Positions 35,442-45,592 of a stretch of DNA of 64,000 nucleotides are shown here, one piece after another (position 1 is the stretch's first letter; the number at the start of each line of letters is the position of its first letter). The notes beneath the pieces were generated by a model, which saw only the letters and a list, made by a program, of their open reading frames with translations, was not told where the DNA came from and made no database searches. Made by a program: the position numbers and the translations under genes. Location of the stretch: assembly GCF_021495345.1 (NCBI RefSeq), contig NZ_CP099397.1, positions 4,843,001 to 4,907,000 on the forward strand, in the 5' to 3' direction. The stretch is from Pseudomonas hydrolytica. GTDB lineage: Bacteria > Pseudomonadota > Gammaproteobacteria > Pseudomonadales > Pseudomonadaceae.

Positions 35442-35855
35442 TCACTTCACCAGCGGCAGGTTGTCGCCACGCCAGGTGGCGATGCCACCGGACAGCTTGG
35501 CGGCGGTGTAGCCGGCCTTCTTCAGCTCGCGGGCGATGCTGCCGGCATGCTGCCCCATGGCGTCGACGACGACGATGGTCTTGGCCTTGTGCTTTTCCAG
35601 CTCGGCGATGCGCGCTGCCACCTTGTCATAGGGAATGTGCAGGGAATCGACGATGTGCCCGGCGGAGAACTCCTTCTGCGCACGGATATCCAACACCACG
35701 CCCTGCTCGCTGTTGACCAGCGCGGTCAGCTCGCGGCTGGACAGGCTCTGACCGCCCTTCCGCATTTCGGTGACGATCAGCGCCACCAGCAGCACGACGA
35801 ACAATCCGCTCAGTACATAGTGGTTAATGATGAATTCAATCAGGTTGGCGAACAT
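35442..35855 (-). CDS. membrane-anchored rhodanese-like protein (YibN type) lacking the catalytic Cys
   Basis: A 137-residue protein: one N-terminal membrane helix (about 9-31, YVLSGLFVVLLVALIVTEM), then a rhodanese fold with VVLDIRAQKEFSAGHI and LSGGIATWRGDNLP. Where active rhodaneses have the CxxGxR loop this one reads VVVDAMGQHAGS, with no cysteine, so sulfur transfer by the normal mechanism is unlikely. The same position beside grxC-secB is held by YibN in enterobacteria, which binds the Sec machinery; that context fits a scaffold role. Confidence 0.88.
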   Translation of the reverse strand: MFANLIEFIINHYVLSGLFVVLLVALIVTEMRKGGQSLSSRELTALVNSEQGVVLDIRAQKEFSAGHIVDSLHIPYDKVAARIAELEKHKAKTIVVVDAMGQHAGSIARELKKAGYTAAKLSGGIATWRGDNLPLVK

Positions 35856-36002
35856 CTATATGACCCAGGACGGTAAAATGCCGGCCAGTATACACAGGCC
35901 CACAGGTCGGCCAAACCCCGTCCGGCAGTGACGCGCCGGGCGCTTGACCCTAAAATGCCGGGCTGTTTCATTGCCCCCTCAGACGCAGAGCGAGCCAGCT
36001 TA

Positions 36003-37535
36003 ATGAGTGCCACGCCAAAACCCTTGGTTCTGATCATCCTCGACGGCTTCGGTCACAGCGACAAACCCGAATACAACGCCATCCACGCCGCCAGCACGCC
36101 GGTCTACGACCGCCTGCGTGCCACCTACCCGCATGGCCTGATCTCCGGCAGCGGCATGGACGTGGGCCTGCCGGACGGGCAGATGGGCAACTCCGAAGTC
36201 GGTCACATGAACCTCGGCGCCGGTCGCGTGGTGTACCAGGACTTCACCCGCGTGACCAAGGCGATCCGCGACGGCGAGTTCTTCGATAACGCGGCGATCA
36301 ACCAGGCCGTGGACAAGGCCGTGACCGCCGGCAAGGCCGTGCACATCCTCGGCCTGCTGTCCGACGGCGGCGTCCATAGCCATCAGGATCACATCGTCGC
36401 CATGGCCGAGCTGGCCGCCAGACGCGGTGCCGAGAAGATCTACCTGCACGCCTTCCTCGACGGCCGCGACACCCCGCCGAAAAGCGCGCAGCCGTCCATC
36501 GAGCTGCTCGACGCCGCCTTCGCCCGACTCGGCAAGGGCCGCATCGCCAGCCTCACCGGCCGTTATTTCGCCATGGACCGCGACAACCGCTGGGACCGCG
36601 TCGAGCAGGCCTACCACCTGATCGTCGACGGCGCCGGCCAGTTCAACGCCGCCAGCGCCGTGGAAGGCCTGCAGGCTGCCTACGAGCGCGGCGAGAGCGA
36701 CGAGTTCGTCAAGGCCACCACCATCGGCGCGCCGGTGCAGGTGGAAGACGGCGACGCCGTGGTGTTCATGAATTTCCGCGCCGACCGCGCCCGCGAGCTG
36801 ACCCGCGCCTTCGTCGAGCCCGGCTTCCGGGAGTTCGAGCGCAAGCGCGCGCCGCAGGTCGGCTTCGTCATGCTCACCCAGTACGCGGCGAGCATCCCGG
36901 CGCCCGCCGCCTTCGCCCCGGAAGCGCTGACCAACGTGCTCGGCGAATACCTGGCGAAGAACGGCAAGACCCAGCTGCGCATCGCCGAGACCGAGAAATA
37001 CGCCCACGTCACCTTCTTCTTCTCCGGCGGCCGCGAAGAGCCGTTCGAGGGTGAAGAGCGCATCCTCATCCCCTCGCCGGACGTCGCCACCTACGATCTG
37101 AAGCCGGAAATGAGCGCGCCGGAAGTCACCGACAGGATCGTCGATGCCATCGAGAACCAGCGTTACGACGTGATCATCGTCAACTACGCCAACGGCGACA
37201 TGGTCGGCCATACCGGCGTGTTCGAGGCGGCGGTCAAGGCCGTGGAAACCCTCGATACCTGCGTCGGCCGCATCACCGAGGCGCTGCAGAAGGTGGGCGG
37301 CGAGGCGCTGATCACCGCCGACCACGGCAACGTCGAGCAGATGGAAGACGAATGCACCGGCCAGGCGCACACCGCACACACCTGTGAGCCGGTGCCGTTC
37401 ATCTATGTCGGCGAGCGCCCGGCGCGCATCCGCGAAGGCGGCGTGCTGGCCGACGTGGCGCCCACCCTGCTGACCCTGATGGGCCTGCCGCAGCCCGCGG
37501 AAATGACCGGCAAGACCATCGTCGAGCTCGAATAA
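36003..37535 (+). CDS. gpmI: 2,3-bisphosphoglycerate-independent phosphoglycerate mutase
   Basis: A 510-residue two-manganese enzyme of glycolysis and gluconeogenesis interconverting 3- and 2-phosphoglycerate. The metal site starts at Asp14 (LIILDGFG); the phosphoserine is Ser64 in [16 protein letters not shown], and [21 protein letters not shown] and HTCEPVPF follow. The start at 36003 (MSATPKPLV) gives the family length; the frame is open upstream to 35928 without homology. It is followed by a strong terminator and then envC. Confidence 0.97.
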   Translation: MSATPKPLVLIILDGFGHSDKPEYNAIHAASTPVYDRLRATYPHGLISGSGMDVGLPDGQMGNSEVGHMNLGAGRVVYQDFTRVTKAIRDGEFFDNAAINQAVDKAVTAGKAVHILGLLSDGGVHSHQDHIVAMAELAARRGAEKIYLHAFLDGRDTPPKSAQPSIELLDAAFARLGKGRIASLTGRYFAMDRDNRWDRVEQAYHLIVDGAGQFNAASAVEGLQAAYERGESDEFVKATTIGAPVQVEDGDAVVFMNFRADRARELTRAFVEPGFREFERKRAPQVGFVMLTQYAASIPAPAAFAPEALTNVLGEYLAKNGKTQLRIAETEKYAHVTFFFSGGREEPFEGEERILIPSPDVATYDLKPEMSAPEVTDRIVDAIENQRYDVIIVNYANGDMVGHTGVFEAAVKAVETLDTCVGRITEALQKVGGEALITADHGNVEQMEDECTGQAHTAHTCEPVPFIYVGERPARIREGGVLADVAPTLLTLMGLPQPAEMTGKTIVELE

Positions 37536-37550
37536 TCGGCAGAAAACAGG

Positions 37551-37588
37551 AAACGCCCCGCGCCGTGAGGCCCGGGGCGTTTTTTTTG
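37551..37588 (+). terminator. rho-independent terminator of gpmI
   Basis: AAACGCCCCG, a loop containing CCGTGAGG, then CCGGGGCGTTTTTTTT, 15 bases past the gpmI stop. Confidence 0.93.
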
Positions 37589-37642
37589 CCCGGCGGCGCG
37601 GGCATACTAGGCCTCAATTCGCCCTCCGGTGTCGCCTCGCCC

Positions 37643-38884
37643 ATGCTTCGCATCCTTGCCCTGCTCCTGCTCAGCAGCCTGATCGCTCCGGCCCTCGCCG
37701 ATCAGCGCGCCGATACCCAGCGCCAGCTGGAAGCGGCGCGCCAGGATGTGGCCGAACTGAAGAAGATGCTGGAGAAACTGCAGCAGGAGAAATCCGGCGT
37801 GCAGCAGCAGCTGAAGAAGACCGAAACCGAGATGGGCACGCTGGAAGGTCAGGTCAAGGAATTGCAGCGCGAGCTCAAGAGCAGCGAGCAGGAAATCCAG
37901 CGCCTGGACCAGGAGAAAAAAAAACTCCAGAGCGCGCGCACTGAACAGCAACGTCTGATCGCCATCCAGGCCCGCGCCGCCTATCAGAGCGGGCGCCAGG
38001 AGTACGTCAAGCTGCTGCTCAACCAGCAGAACCCGGAAAAGTTCTCGCGCACCCTCACCTATTACGACTACCTCAGCCAGGCGCGTCTCGAACAGCTCTC
38101 CGCGTTCAACGAAACCCTGCGCCAACTGGCCAATGTCGAGCAGGAAATCGTCACCCACCAGACCCAGCTGCAGGTGCAGAAGGCCAGTCTCGACGAACGC
38201 CACGCCAAGCTCGCCGAGGCGCGCAAGGAGCGCCAGCAGGCTCTGGCCAAGCTCAACAGCGAGTTCAGCAACCGGGATCAGCGCCTGAAAGCACGCCAGC
38301 AGGAACAGGCCGAGCTTGGTCGCGTACTGAAGACCATCGAGGAAACCCTGGCCCGCCAGGCTCGCGAAGCCGAAGAGGCGCGCAAGCGCGCGCTGGCGGC
38401 CCAGCAGGCCGAGCAGGCGCGCCCGGGCAGCCAGCAGCCCAGCGGTCCGCTGGTCAGCTCAGGCACCGTCTACGGCGGGCCCTTCGCCAGTGCCCGCGGC
38501 AAGCTGCCGTGGCCGGTCGATGGCCGATTGGTAGCACGCTACGGAACCCCGCGCGGCGGCGACGCTCGTACTAAATGGGATGGCGTCCTGATCGGCGCCC
38601 CCGCCGGCAGCCAGGTGCGCGCCGTGCATGGTGGGCGCGTGGTCTTCGCCGACTGGTTGCGTGGCGCCGGTCTGTTGGTCATTCTCGATCATGGCAACGG
38701 TTACCTGAGCCTGTATGGCCACAACCAGAGCCTGCTGAAGAATGCGGGCGACCTGGTCAAGGCAGGGGAACCCATTGCCACCGTCGGCAGTAGCGGCGGT
38801 CAGGACAGCTCGGCGCTGTACTTCGCCATTCGCCAGAACGGTCGCCCGAGTGATCCGGCACAGTGGTGCCGCGCGCAGGGATAA
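37643..38884 (+). CDS. envC: murein hydrolase activator EnvC
   Basis: A 413-residue periplasmic protein: signal peptide 1-19 (ending PALAD), long coiled coils (about 20-130 and 165-270, heptads of Gln/Glu/Leu/Lys), a flexible linker and a C-terminal LytM/M23 domain. The M23 zinc site is degenerate: the first His position is Lys (RTKWDGVLIGAP) and the usual HxEIR reads YFAIRQ. This is the hallmark of EnvC, which does not cut peptidoglycan but activates amidases AmiA/AmiB at the septum with FtsEX. It lies 107 bases after gpmI and 46 before ctpA. Confidence 0.92.
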   Translation: MLRILALLLLSSLIAPALADQRADTQRQLEAARQDVAELKKMLEKLQQEKSGVQQQLKKTETEMGTLEGQVKELQRELKSSEQEIQRLDQEKKKLQSARTEQQRLIAIQARAAYQSGRQEYVKLLLNQQNPEKFSRTLTYYDYLSQARLEQLSAFNETLRQLANVEQEIVTHQTQLQVQKASLDERHAKLAEARKERQQALAKLNSEFSNRDQRLKARQQEQAELGRVLKTIEETLARQAREAEEARKRALAAQQAEQARPGSQQPSGPLVSSGTVYGGPFASARGKLPWPVDGRLVARYGTPRGGDARTKWDGVLIGAPAGSQVRAVHGGRVVFADWLRGAGLLVILDHGNGYLSLYGHNQSLLKNAGDLVKAGEPIATVGSSGGQDSSALYFAIRQNGRPSDPAQWCRAQG

Positions 38885-38930
38885 TCAGGCTGCAGCCTGG
38901 TGGCGCTTCATTTACCTAGGAGTTGTCTTC

Positions 38931-40247
38931 ATGTCTTATCGCTTCCGCCCCACCTGCCTGGCCCTGGCCCTCGGGCTGCTGCTCGGCGTTCCAGCCCTGC
39001 ACGCGGCCGAGCCTGCCCCCGCGCCGGCAGCGGCGGCGAGCGGCAAGGCACCGCTGCCGCTGGATGATCTGCGCACCTTCGCCGAGGTGATGGACCGCAT
39101 CAAGGCCGCCTATGTCGAGCCGGTCAGCGACAAGACCCTGCTGGAGAATGCCATCAAGGGCATGCTCAGCAACCTCGACCCGCATTCGGCCTACCTGGAG
39201 CCGGAGGCCTTCCTCGAGCTGCAGGAGAGCACCAGCGGCGAGTTCGGCGGGCTGGGCATCGAGGTCGGCATGGAGGATGGCTTCGTCAAGGTGGTCTCGC
39301 CGATCGATGACACCCCGGCGTCCAAGGCCGGCATCCAGCCCGGCGACCTGATCGTCAAGATCGACGGCCAGCCGACCAAGGGCCTGTCGATGATGGAGGC
39401 CGTGGACAAGATGCGCGGCAAGGCCGGCAGCAAGATCGAGCTGACCCTGGTACGCGACGGCGGCCGCCCGTTCGACCTGACCCTGACCCGCGCGGTGATC
39501 AAGGTACGCAGCGTCAAGAGCCAGATGCTCGAGGACGGCTACGGCTACCTGCGCATCTCGCAGTTCCAGGTCAACACCGGCGAGGAAGTCGGCAAGGCGC
39601 TGACCAAGCTGCGCCAGGAGAACGGCAACAAGAAGCTGCGCGGCCTGGTGATGGATCTGCGCAACAACCCCGGCGGCGTGCTGCAGGCGGCGGTGGAAGT
39701 CACCGATCACTTCCTCAAGAGCGGCCTGATCGTCTACACCGAGGGCCGCCTGGCCAACTCCGAGCTGCGCTTCAATGCCGACCCGGCCGACGCCAGCGAG
39801 GGCGTGCCGCTGGTGGTGCTGATCAATGGCGGCAGCGCCTCGGCTTCGGAAATCGTCGCCGGCGCCCTGCAGGACCACAAGCGCGCGGTGCTGATGGGCA
39901 CCGACAGTTTCGGCAAGGGCTCGGTGCAGACCGTGCTGCCGCTGAACAACGACCGCGCCCTGAAGCTGACCACTGCGCTGTACTTCACCCCCAACGGCCG
40001 CTCGATCCAGGCCCAGGGCATCGTCCCCGACATCGAAGTGGCGCGCGCCAAGGTGACTCGCGAACAGGATATCGAGGGCGTCAAGGAAGCCGATCTGCAA
40101 CGTCACCTGGGCAACGGCAACGGCGGCGCCGATCGCCCGAGCAAGGCCGCGCAGGCCGCTCGCGCCGAACGCCCGCAGGACGACGACTACCAGCTGAGCC
40201 AGGCGCTCAACCTGCTCAAGGGCCTGAGCGTCACCCGCGGCAACTGA
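38931..40247 (+). CDS. ctpA: carboxyl-terminal processing protease CtpA (S41)
   Basis: A 438-residue periplasmic serine protease. The signal peptide is about 1-26; a PDZ domain (about 100-185, GEFGGLGIEVGMEDGFVKVV) is followed by the S41 core with Ser302 in NGGSASASEIVAGAL and the general base Lys329 in DSFGKGSVQT. P. aeruginosa CtpA, whose catalytic serine has the same number, degrades peptidoglycan cross-link hydrolases with LbcA. TAGGAG at 38917-38922 fixes the start. Position next to envC gives a cell-wall remodelling pair. Confidence 0.94.
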   Translation: MSYRFRPTCLALALGLLLGVPALHAAEPAPAPAAAASGKAPLPLDDLRTFAEVMDRIKAAYVEPVSDKTLLENAIKGMLSNLDPHSAYLEPEAFLELQESTSGEFGGLGIEVGMEDGFVKVVSPIDDTPASKAGIQPGDLIVKIDGQPTKGLSMMEAVDKMRGKAGSKIELTLVRDGGRPFDLTLTRAVIKVRSVKSQMLEDGYGYLRISQFQVNTGEEVGKALTKLRQENGNKKLRGLVMDLRNNPGGVLQAAVEVTDHFLKSGLIVYTEGRLANSELRFNADPADASEGVPLVVLINGGSASASEIVAGALQDHKRAVLMGTDSFGKGSVQTVLPLNNDRALKLTTALYFTPNGRSIQAQGIVPDIEVARAKVTREQDIEGVKEADLQRHLGNGNGGADRPSKAAQAARAERPQDDDYQLSQALNLLKGLSVTRGN

Positions 40248-40264
40248 GGCCGTATGGCGCAACG

Positions 40265-40295
40265 AAAAAGCCCGGGCAACTGTCCGGGCTTTTTC
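40265..40295 (+). terminator. rho-independent terminator of envC-ctpA
   Basis: AAAAAGCCCGG, an eight-base loop, CCGGGCTTTTT, 18 bases past the ctpA stop. Confidence 0.93.
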
Positions 40296-40320
40296 TTGGC
40301 TTAGGGCGCTCGCAAACCCC

Positions 40321-40393
40321 GTAGGGTGCGCCATGCGCACCGGCTATGAGGCTGCTCCGGCCTAGGGTGCGCAGGCCCCTGGGCCGTGCGCAC
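40321..40393. repeat. two GTAGGGTGCGC-type palindromic repeats
   Basis: GTAGGGTGCGCCATGCGCAC (40321-40340, then C) and a variant with a longer centre, TAGGGTGCGC to GTGCGCACC (40364-40393), lie between convergent ctpA and the binding-protein gene. Confidence 0.8.
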
Positions 40394-40402
40394 CGACCAG
40401 AA

Positions 40403-41158
40403 TTACAGGTAATTCTCGGTGATATCGTCGATATAGCCTTCGGCACGCATCTCGTTCAGCGCCTTCTGCAGACGCTCGACGACCTCGTCCGGAGTGTCCT
40501 TGTTCAGCGCCAGATACAGCTCGGCATCGTTGAAGCGCAGTACGGTATTGAGGCCGCTGACCTCTTCCTGCTTGGCCAGGTAACGGCCGACCGGGTCGGT
40601 GGTGGCCCACAGGTCGATCTGCCCGCGCACCAGCTTCTTCACGTTCTCCTGATCACGCAGGGCATTGATCGGCTGCAGGCCCTGGCTTTCCAGATGCTGG
40701 CTGACCGCATCGTTCTTGTAGGCGCCGATGCGGTACTGGGCGGCGTCCTGCAGGCTCGACACCTTGATGTCGTTGCCCGGCGCCGCAAGCAGCACCCAAC
40801 CGGTCTTGGCCAGCGGGCCGACCCACTTGAACAGCGGCTGACGCTCGGGCGTGTAGGTGGTGGAGAACAGGCCGTAGTTGGGCTTGTCCAGGGTCAGGCG
40901 GTACAGGCGATCCCAGGGAAAGCGCAGGGTCAGGGTGTAGTCGATGCCGGCACGCTTGAACATCTCGCGCACGATGTCGGCGCTGATGCCGTCGATGCCG
41001 TCGTCGCGGGCGAAGTTCTTGTCGTCCACCGCCATGTTGAAGGGCGGGAAATTCTCGGTCAGCAGCACCACCTTGTAATCCGCCGGCAGCTGCGCGTGGG
41101 CGAAGCCGGTGGCGAGAAACAGGGCGACAAACAGGCTTTTCTTCAGAGTATTCAGCAT
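40403..41158 (-). CDS. periplasmic amino-acid-type substrate-binding protein (first of three paralogues)
   Basis: A 251-residue SBP_bac_3-family protein: signal peptide about 1-22 (LFVALFLATGFAHA), then TENFPPFNMAVDDKNFARDD, the usual ligand-loop region, and the hinge segment around LRDQENVKKLVRGQIDLWA. It shares most of its motifs with the genes at 41295 and 42135. None has a permease or ATPase gene next to it, so these may be orphan binding or sensing proteins. The ligand is unknown; polar amino acids are typical of the family. Confidence 0.88.
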   Translation of the reverse strand: MLNTLKKSLFVALFLATGFAHAQLPADYKVVLLTENFPPFNMAVDDKNFARDDGIDGISADIVREMFKRAGIDYTLTLRFPWDRLYRLTLDKPNYGLFSTTYTPERQPLFKWVGPLAKTGWVLLAAPGNDIKVSSLQDAAQYRIGAYKNDAVSQHLESQGLQPINALRDQENVKKLVRGQIDLWATTDPVGRYLAKQEEVSGLNTVLRFNDAELYLALNKDTPDEVVERLQKALNEMRAEGYIDDITENYL

Positions 41159-41294
41159 AAGACGTTCCGCTCGCGTGATTTGTGGTTATGGCTAGCGACA
41201 TCCGTGCATGGCCCCCGAGGCCGGGTCGCCGGGCTCGCAGACTCTGCCATTCCTTGGCAAGCGGCCGGCTCATGGCCGGCCGCATATTCGGTGC

Positions 41295-42050
41295 TTACAA
41301 GTAGCTGTTGAGAATATCGTCGACGAAGCCTTCGCTGCGCATCTGGTCGAGGGCTGCCTGCAGTCTGGCGACAATCTCGTCGGGCACGTCCCTGTTCAGC
41401 GCCAGGTACAGCTCGGCGCTGTCGAAACGCAGCACCGTGCGCAGGCCGGAAATGCCCTCCTGCTTGGCCAGGTAGCGACCCGCGGGATCACCGGTGGCCC
41501 AGAGGTCGATCTGGCCGGCCACCAGCTTCCTGGCGTTTTCCTGGTCACGCAACGAGGCGCTGTGCTCGACGCCCTTCTCGGTCAGGTATTCGGAGATGGC
41601 ATCGCCCTTGTAGGCGCCGATGCGGTATTGCTTGGCCTCGTCCAGGCTGGCGAGGTTGATGGGATTGTCGCCCTTGGCCAGCAGCACCCAGTCATCCGGC
41701 CCGATCGGGCCGACCCACTTGAACAGCTGCTCACGCTCCGGCAGACGAGCCGTAACGAAGACTCCGTAGCCCGGTTTCTCCAGCGCCAGCTTGTAGATGC
41801 GATCCCAGGGAAAACGCAGCGTCAGGTTGTACTTGACCCCGGCACGCTTGAACATCTCCTTGACGATGTCCACGGCGATGCCGTCGATGCTGTCTTCCTG
41901 GGCGAAGTTCTTGCCATTGATCGCCATGTTGTACGGCGGGAAGTTCTCGGTCAGCAGGACCACGCTGTAGTTCGGATCCACTTCGGCGCGCGCAGCACCG
42001 GTCAGCACCACAAGGGTGCCGCCTAGCGCGAGTAGCAGGCGTTTGAACAT
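41295..42050 (-). CDS. periplasmic amino-acid-type substrate-binding protein (second of three paralogues)
   Basis: 251 residues, collinear with its neighbours: signal peptide about 1-22 (LALGGTLVVLTGAARA), TENFPPYNMAINGKNFAQED, GIAVDIVKEMFKRAGV, NLTLRFPWDRIYKLALEKP, SLRDQENARKLVAGQIDLWA and the ending YLALNRDVPDEIVARLQAALD. It is closest to the gene at 40403 and separated from it by 136 bases without an obvious terminator. The family is SBP_bac_3; the ligand is unknown. Confidence 0.88.
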   Translation of the reverse strand: MFKRLLLALGGTLVVLTGAARAEVDPNYSVVLLTENFPPYNMAINGKNFAQEDSIDGIAVDIVKEMFKRAGVKYNLTLRFPWDRIYKLALEKPGYGVFVTARLPEREQLFKWVGPIGPDDWVLLAKGDNPINLASLDEAKQYRIGAYKGDAISEYLTEKGVEHSASLRDQENARKLVAGQIDLWATGDPAGRYLAKQEGISGLRTVLRFDSAELYLALNRDVPDEIVARLQAALDQMRSEGFVDDILNSYL

Positions 42051-42134
42051 GGCATTTTCTCTTTCTAGGTGTAGCAGACGCCATCAGCATAACCGCCGAG
42101 CCCTCCCCGGCCCAGCGATTACTGGCAGTGTGCC

Positions 42135-42869
42135 TCAGTAACGCGCTTCGATGTTCTTCAGCGCACCCTCGGCACGCAATGCATCCAGCGCAGCCTGCAA
42201 CTTCTGCACCACCTCATCGGGCGTTTGCAGGTTGAGGGCCAGATAGAGTTCGGCCGTATGCAGGTGCTGCACGACCCTGAGGTTCTCCATGCCTTCCTGA
42301 CGCGCCACGAAACGACCAGCCTGATTGGAGGTTACCCACAGGTCGATCTGCCCACGCTCCAGCTTGCGGACGTTCTCGGTGTCACGCAGCGCGGTCTGCA
42401 CCTCCAGGCCTCTGTCCAGGAGGAACTGGGTCTTGGCGTCGCCCTTGTAGCCACCGATCCGGTAACGGCGCGCGTCCTCGATGCTGGCCAGCTGGATCGG
42501 GCTGTCGCCCTTGGCGAACAGCACCCATTCGTTCCTGGCGATGGGCCCGACCCATTTGAACAGGCCCTCGCGCTCCGCCGTGCGTGCGGTGGAGAACAGG
42601 CCGTAACCGACATCGTCCAGCGTCTGCTGATACACGCGCTGCCAGGGGAAACGCAGGATCTGCTGACACTCCATCTCGGCGCGCTCGCACACCGCACGCA
42701 AGATGTCGGAGCTGATGCCGGTCACACCATCGTCGCGGGCGTAGTTGGTGCCGGATATCGACATGTTGAAGGGGGGCAGATTCTCCGTGAGCAGCACCAG
42801 CGGCTCGGCGCGCGCCAGGCTGAGGCCACACGACAGGGCCAGGACGGTCAAGAATCGAATGAGGAACAT
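42135..42869 (-). CDS. periplasmic amino-acid-type substrate-binding protein (third of three paralogues)
   Basis: 244 residues with signal peptide about 1-21 (FLTVLALSCGLSLARA), TENLPPFNMSISGTNYARDD, ALRDTENVRKLERGQIDLWV and LYLALNLQTPDEVVQKLQAAL. It is more divergent than the other two: it has a cysteine pair (VCERAEMECQQ) in the segment where they have MFKRAG, and a shorter tail. It is the most upstream of the three and lies 212 bases after hisF on the same strand. Confidence 0.87.
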   Translation of the reverse strand: MFLIRFLTVLALSCGLSLARAEPLVLLTENLPPFNMSISGTNYARDDGVTGISSDILRAVCERAEMECQQILRFPWQRVYQQTLDDVGYGLFSTARTAEREGLFKWVGPIARNEWVLFAKGDSPIQLASIEDARRYRIGGYKGDAKTQFLLDRGLEVQTALRDTENVRKLERGQIDLWVTSNQAGRFVARQEGMENLRVVQHLHTAELYLALNLQTPDEVVQKLQAALDALRAEGALKNIEARY

Positions 42870-43081
42870 GGGGACTCCGTGTCGGAAAGATCGGCAGGCA
42901 ATAGCCGTCTGCGAAATGCAGGGCTATAAGTTTTGGGAATGATGGGCAATGTTAGCCGGATCGCTGGCACTTTGCCGTCGACTCGCCCGCAGCTTTTGTT
43001 ACTGAGGATGGCGAGCAGGCCGGCTCGGCGCTCGCTCGAGCGCCGCTGCGGACCACGGCCGCGGTCCGAACAGGCAGCCCT

Positions 43082-43852
<771 letters not shown>

Positions 43853-43865
43853 GTCGACTTCTCTC

Positions 43866-43921
43866 GTAGGGTGCGCCGCGCGCACCGATAAACCGTCAGC
43901 GGTGCGCGCCGCGCACCCTAC
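43866..43921. repeat. inverted pair of GTAGGGTGCGC repeats between hisA and hisF
   Basis: GTAGGGTGCGCCGCGCGCAC (43866-43885, then C) and GGTGCGCGCCGCGCACCCTA (43901-43920, then C) face each other across 14 bases. On the hisA-hisF mRNA they could fold into one long hairpin, a possible RNA-stability or attenuation element inside the operon. Confidence 0.85.
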
Positions 43922-43924
43922 CCA

Positions 43925-44662
43925 TTAACCCTTGAAGCTGTCGCAGAAGGCCTGGGCCTCGGCCACATCCAGGGTGCCTTCGTAGATGGCGCGGCCGGTG
44001 ATGGCGCCGATGATGCCCGGCGAACGCGCCAGCAGCAGCTTCTCGATATCGCCGAGGTTGTGGATGCCGCCGGAGGCGATCACCGGAATCTTGCTGGCGG
44101 CAGCCAGCGCAGCGGTTGCTTCGACGTTGCAGCCCTGCATCATGCCGTCTTTGGCGATGTCGGTATAAACGATGGCAGACACCCCATCGGCTTCGAAGCG
44201 CTTGGCCAGATCGGTGGCCTGCACGCTTGAGACTTCCGCCCAGCCGTCGGTGGCGACGAAACCGTCCTTGGCGTCCAGGCCGACGATGACCTTGCCGGGG
44301 AAGGCCTTGCACGCCTCGGTGACGAACTCCGGCTCTTTCACCGCCTTGGTGCCGATGATCACGTAGCTGACACCGGCGCGCACGTAGTGCTCGATGGTCT
44401 CCAGGGTACGGATGCCGCCGCCTATCTGGATCGGCAGGTTCGGGTAGCGCTTGGCGATGGCGGTGACCACTTCACCGTTGACCGGCTGACCTTCGAAGGC
44501 GCCGTTCAGGTCGACCAGATGCAGACGACGGCAGCCACCCTCGACCCACTTGGCGGCCATGCTCACCGGGTCATCGGAAAATACCGTGGAGTCTTCCATG
44601 CGGCCCTGACGCAGACGCACGCAGGCGCCGTCCTTCAGATCGATAGCGGGGATAATCAGCAT
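43925..44662 (-). CDS. hisA: phosphoribosylformimino-5-aminoimidazole carboxamide ribotide isomerase
   Basis: This 245-residue TIM-barrel isomerase is the fourth step of histidine synthesis. Catalytic Asp8 is in [10 protein letters not shown] and the second acid in [10 protein letters not shown]; phosphate-binding GGGIRT and ASGGIHN are present. It lies 37 bases after the DUF2164 gene and is followed by hisF after a repeat-filled gap. Confidence 0.98.
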   Translation of the reverse strand: MLIIPAIDLKDGACVRLRQGRMEDSTVFSDDPVSMAAKWVEGGCRRLHLVDLNGAFEGQPVNGEVVTAIAKRYPNLPIQIGGGIRTLETIEHYVRAGVSYVIIGTKAVKEPEFVTEACKAFPGKVIVGLDAKDGFVATDGWAEVSSVQATDLAKRFEADGVSAIVYTDIAKDGMMQGCNVEATAALAAASKIPVIASGGIHNLGDIEKLLLARSPGIIGAITGRAIYEGTLDVAEAQAFCDSFKG

Positions 44663-44699
44663 CGGTTGAACCTGCTCAAGTTTGAATTCGGTAAGACGC

Positions 44700-44954
44700 T
44701 CAGCTCTTCTCGAGCGCCCAGAGGTCGCTCTCGATGCTTTCGAACCTGTCCTTCAGGTGCGCCTGCACGTCGAGAATCGCCTTGTTGTAGTAGTGCGGCG
44801 CCAGCTCGCGGGTGATCTGGTCGAGGATTTCCTGCACTTCGAAGGTGCCCAGTTGCAGCTCGAAACGCTCATCGAGAAAGCGCTTCAGCATCAACAGCGC
44901 GGCCTGCTCCTGGGCAGGCTCGAGCGCGAGACCGGGAACCTTGCTGCGGGCCAT
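44700..44954 (-). CDS. DUF2164 family protein inside the his cluster
   Basis: An 84-residue acidic, helical protein ([40 protein letters not shown]), a DUF2164 family match. Its ATG overlaps the hisH stop by one base (TAATG at 44956-44952), so it is translationally coupled to hisH. The longer upstream frame lies inside hisH. The function is unknown; its place between hisH and hisA is conserved in pseudomonads as I recall, but a histidine role is unproven. Confidence 0.85.
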   Translation of the reverse strand: MARSKVPGLALEPAQEQAALLMLKRFLDERFELQLGTFEVQEILDQITRELAPHYYNKAILDVQAHLKDRFESIESDLWALEKS

Positions 44955-45592
44955 TACCAGCGGCCATCCCAGGCGGCGAAGTTCTGCAGAAGCTGCAGGC
45001 CGTGGGTGTGGCTCTTCTCCGGGTGGAACTGCACGGCGAAGCGCGAGCCCTCGGCCAATGCCGCGGCGAAGTCCTTGCCGTAGTGGCCGCGACCGACCAC
45101 CTGCTGCGGCTTGCCGGCCTCGATGTAATAGCTGTGCACGAAGTAGAAGCGCGCATTGTCCGGGATGTCGTGCCACAGCGGGTGCTTGACCGCCTGACTG
45201 ACCTCGTTCCAGCCCATGTGCGGCACCTTGAGGCGCTCGCCGTCCTCGTTCAGGTCCTTGCCGAAGAAGCGTACCTGGCCGGGGAACAGGCCGATGCAGT
45301 CGACGCCGTCGTTCTCCTCGCTGCGCTCGAGCAGCGCCTGCATGCCGACGCAGATGCCGAGGAACGGACGGTCGGCGCTGACTTCACGCACCAGCTCGTC
45401 GAAGCCCAGACGCCTGATCTCGGCCATGCAGTCGCGGATCGCGCCGACGCCGGGGAACACCACGCGGTCGGCCTCGCGGATCACCTTGGCGTCGGACGTC
45501 ACCAGCACGCGGCCGGCGCCGACGTGTTCCAGCGCCTTGGCCACCGAGTGCAGGTTGCCCATGCCATAGTCGATTACGGCTACCGTCTGCAT
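44954..45592 (-). CDS. hisH: imidazole glycerol phosphate synthase, glutaminase subunit
   Basis: This 212-residue class I glutamine amidotransferase feeds ammonia to HisF. The nucleophile Cys is in [13 protein letters not shown] (about 82), and the His-x-Glu of the triad is in VQFHPEKSH near 190. The N-terminus [14 protein letters not shown] is standard. It begins immediately after the hisB stop (no gap) and overlaps the DUF2164 gene by one base. Confidence 0.98.
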   Translation of the reverse strand: MQTVAVIDYGMGNLHSVAKALEHVGAGRVLVTSDAKVIREADRVVFPGVGAIRDCMAEIRRLGFDELVREVSADRPFLGICVGMQALLERSEENDGVDCIGLFPGQVRFFGKDLNEDGERLKVPHMGWNEVSQAVKHPLWHDIPDNARFYFVHSYYIEAGKPQQVVGRGHYGKDFAAALAEGSRFAVQFHPEKSHTHGLQLLQNFAAWDGRW

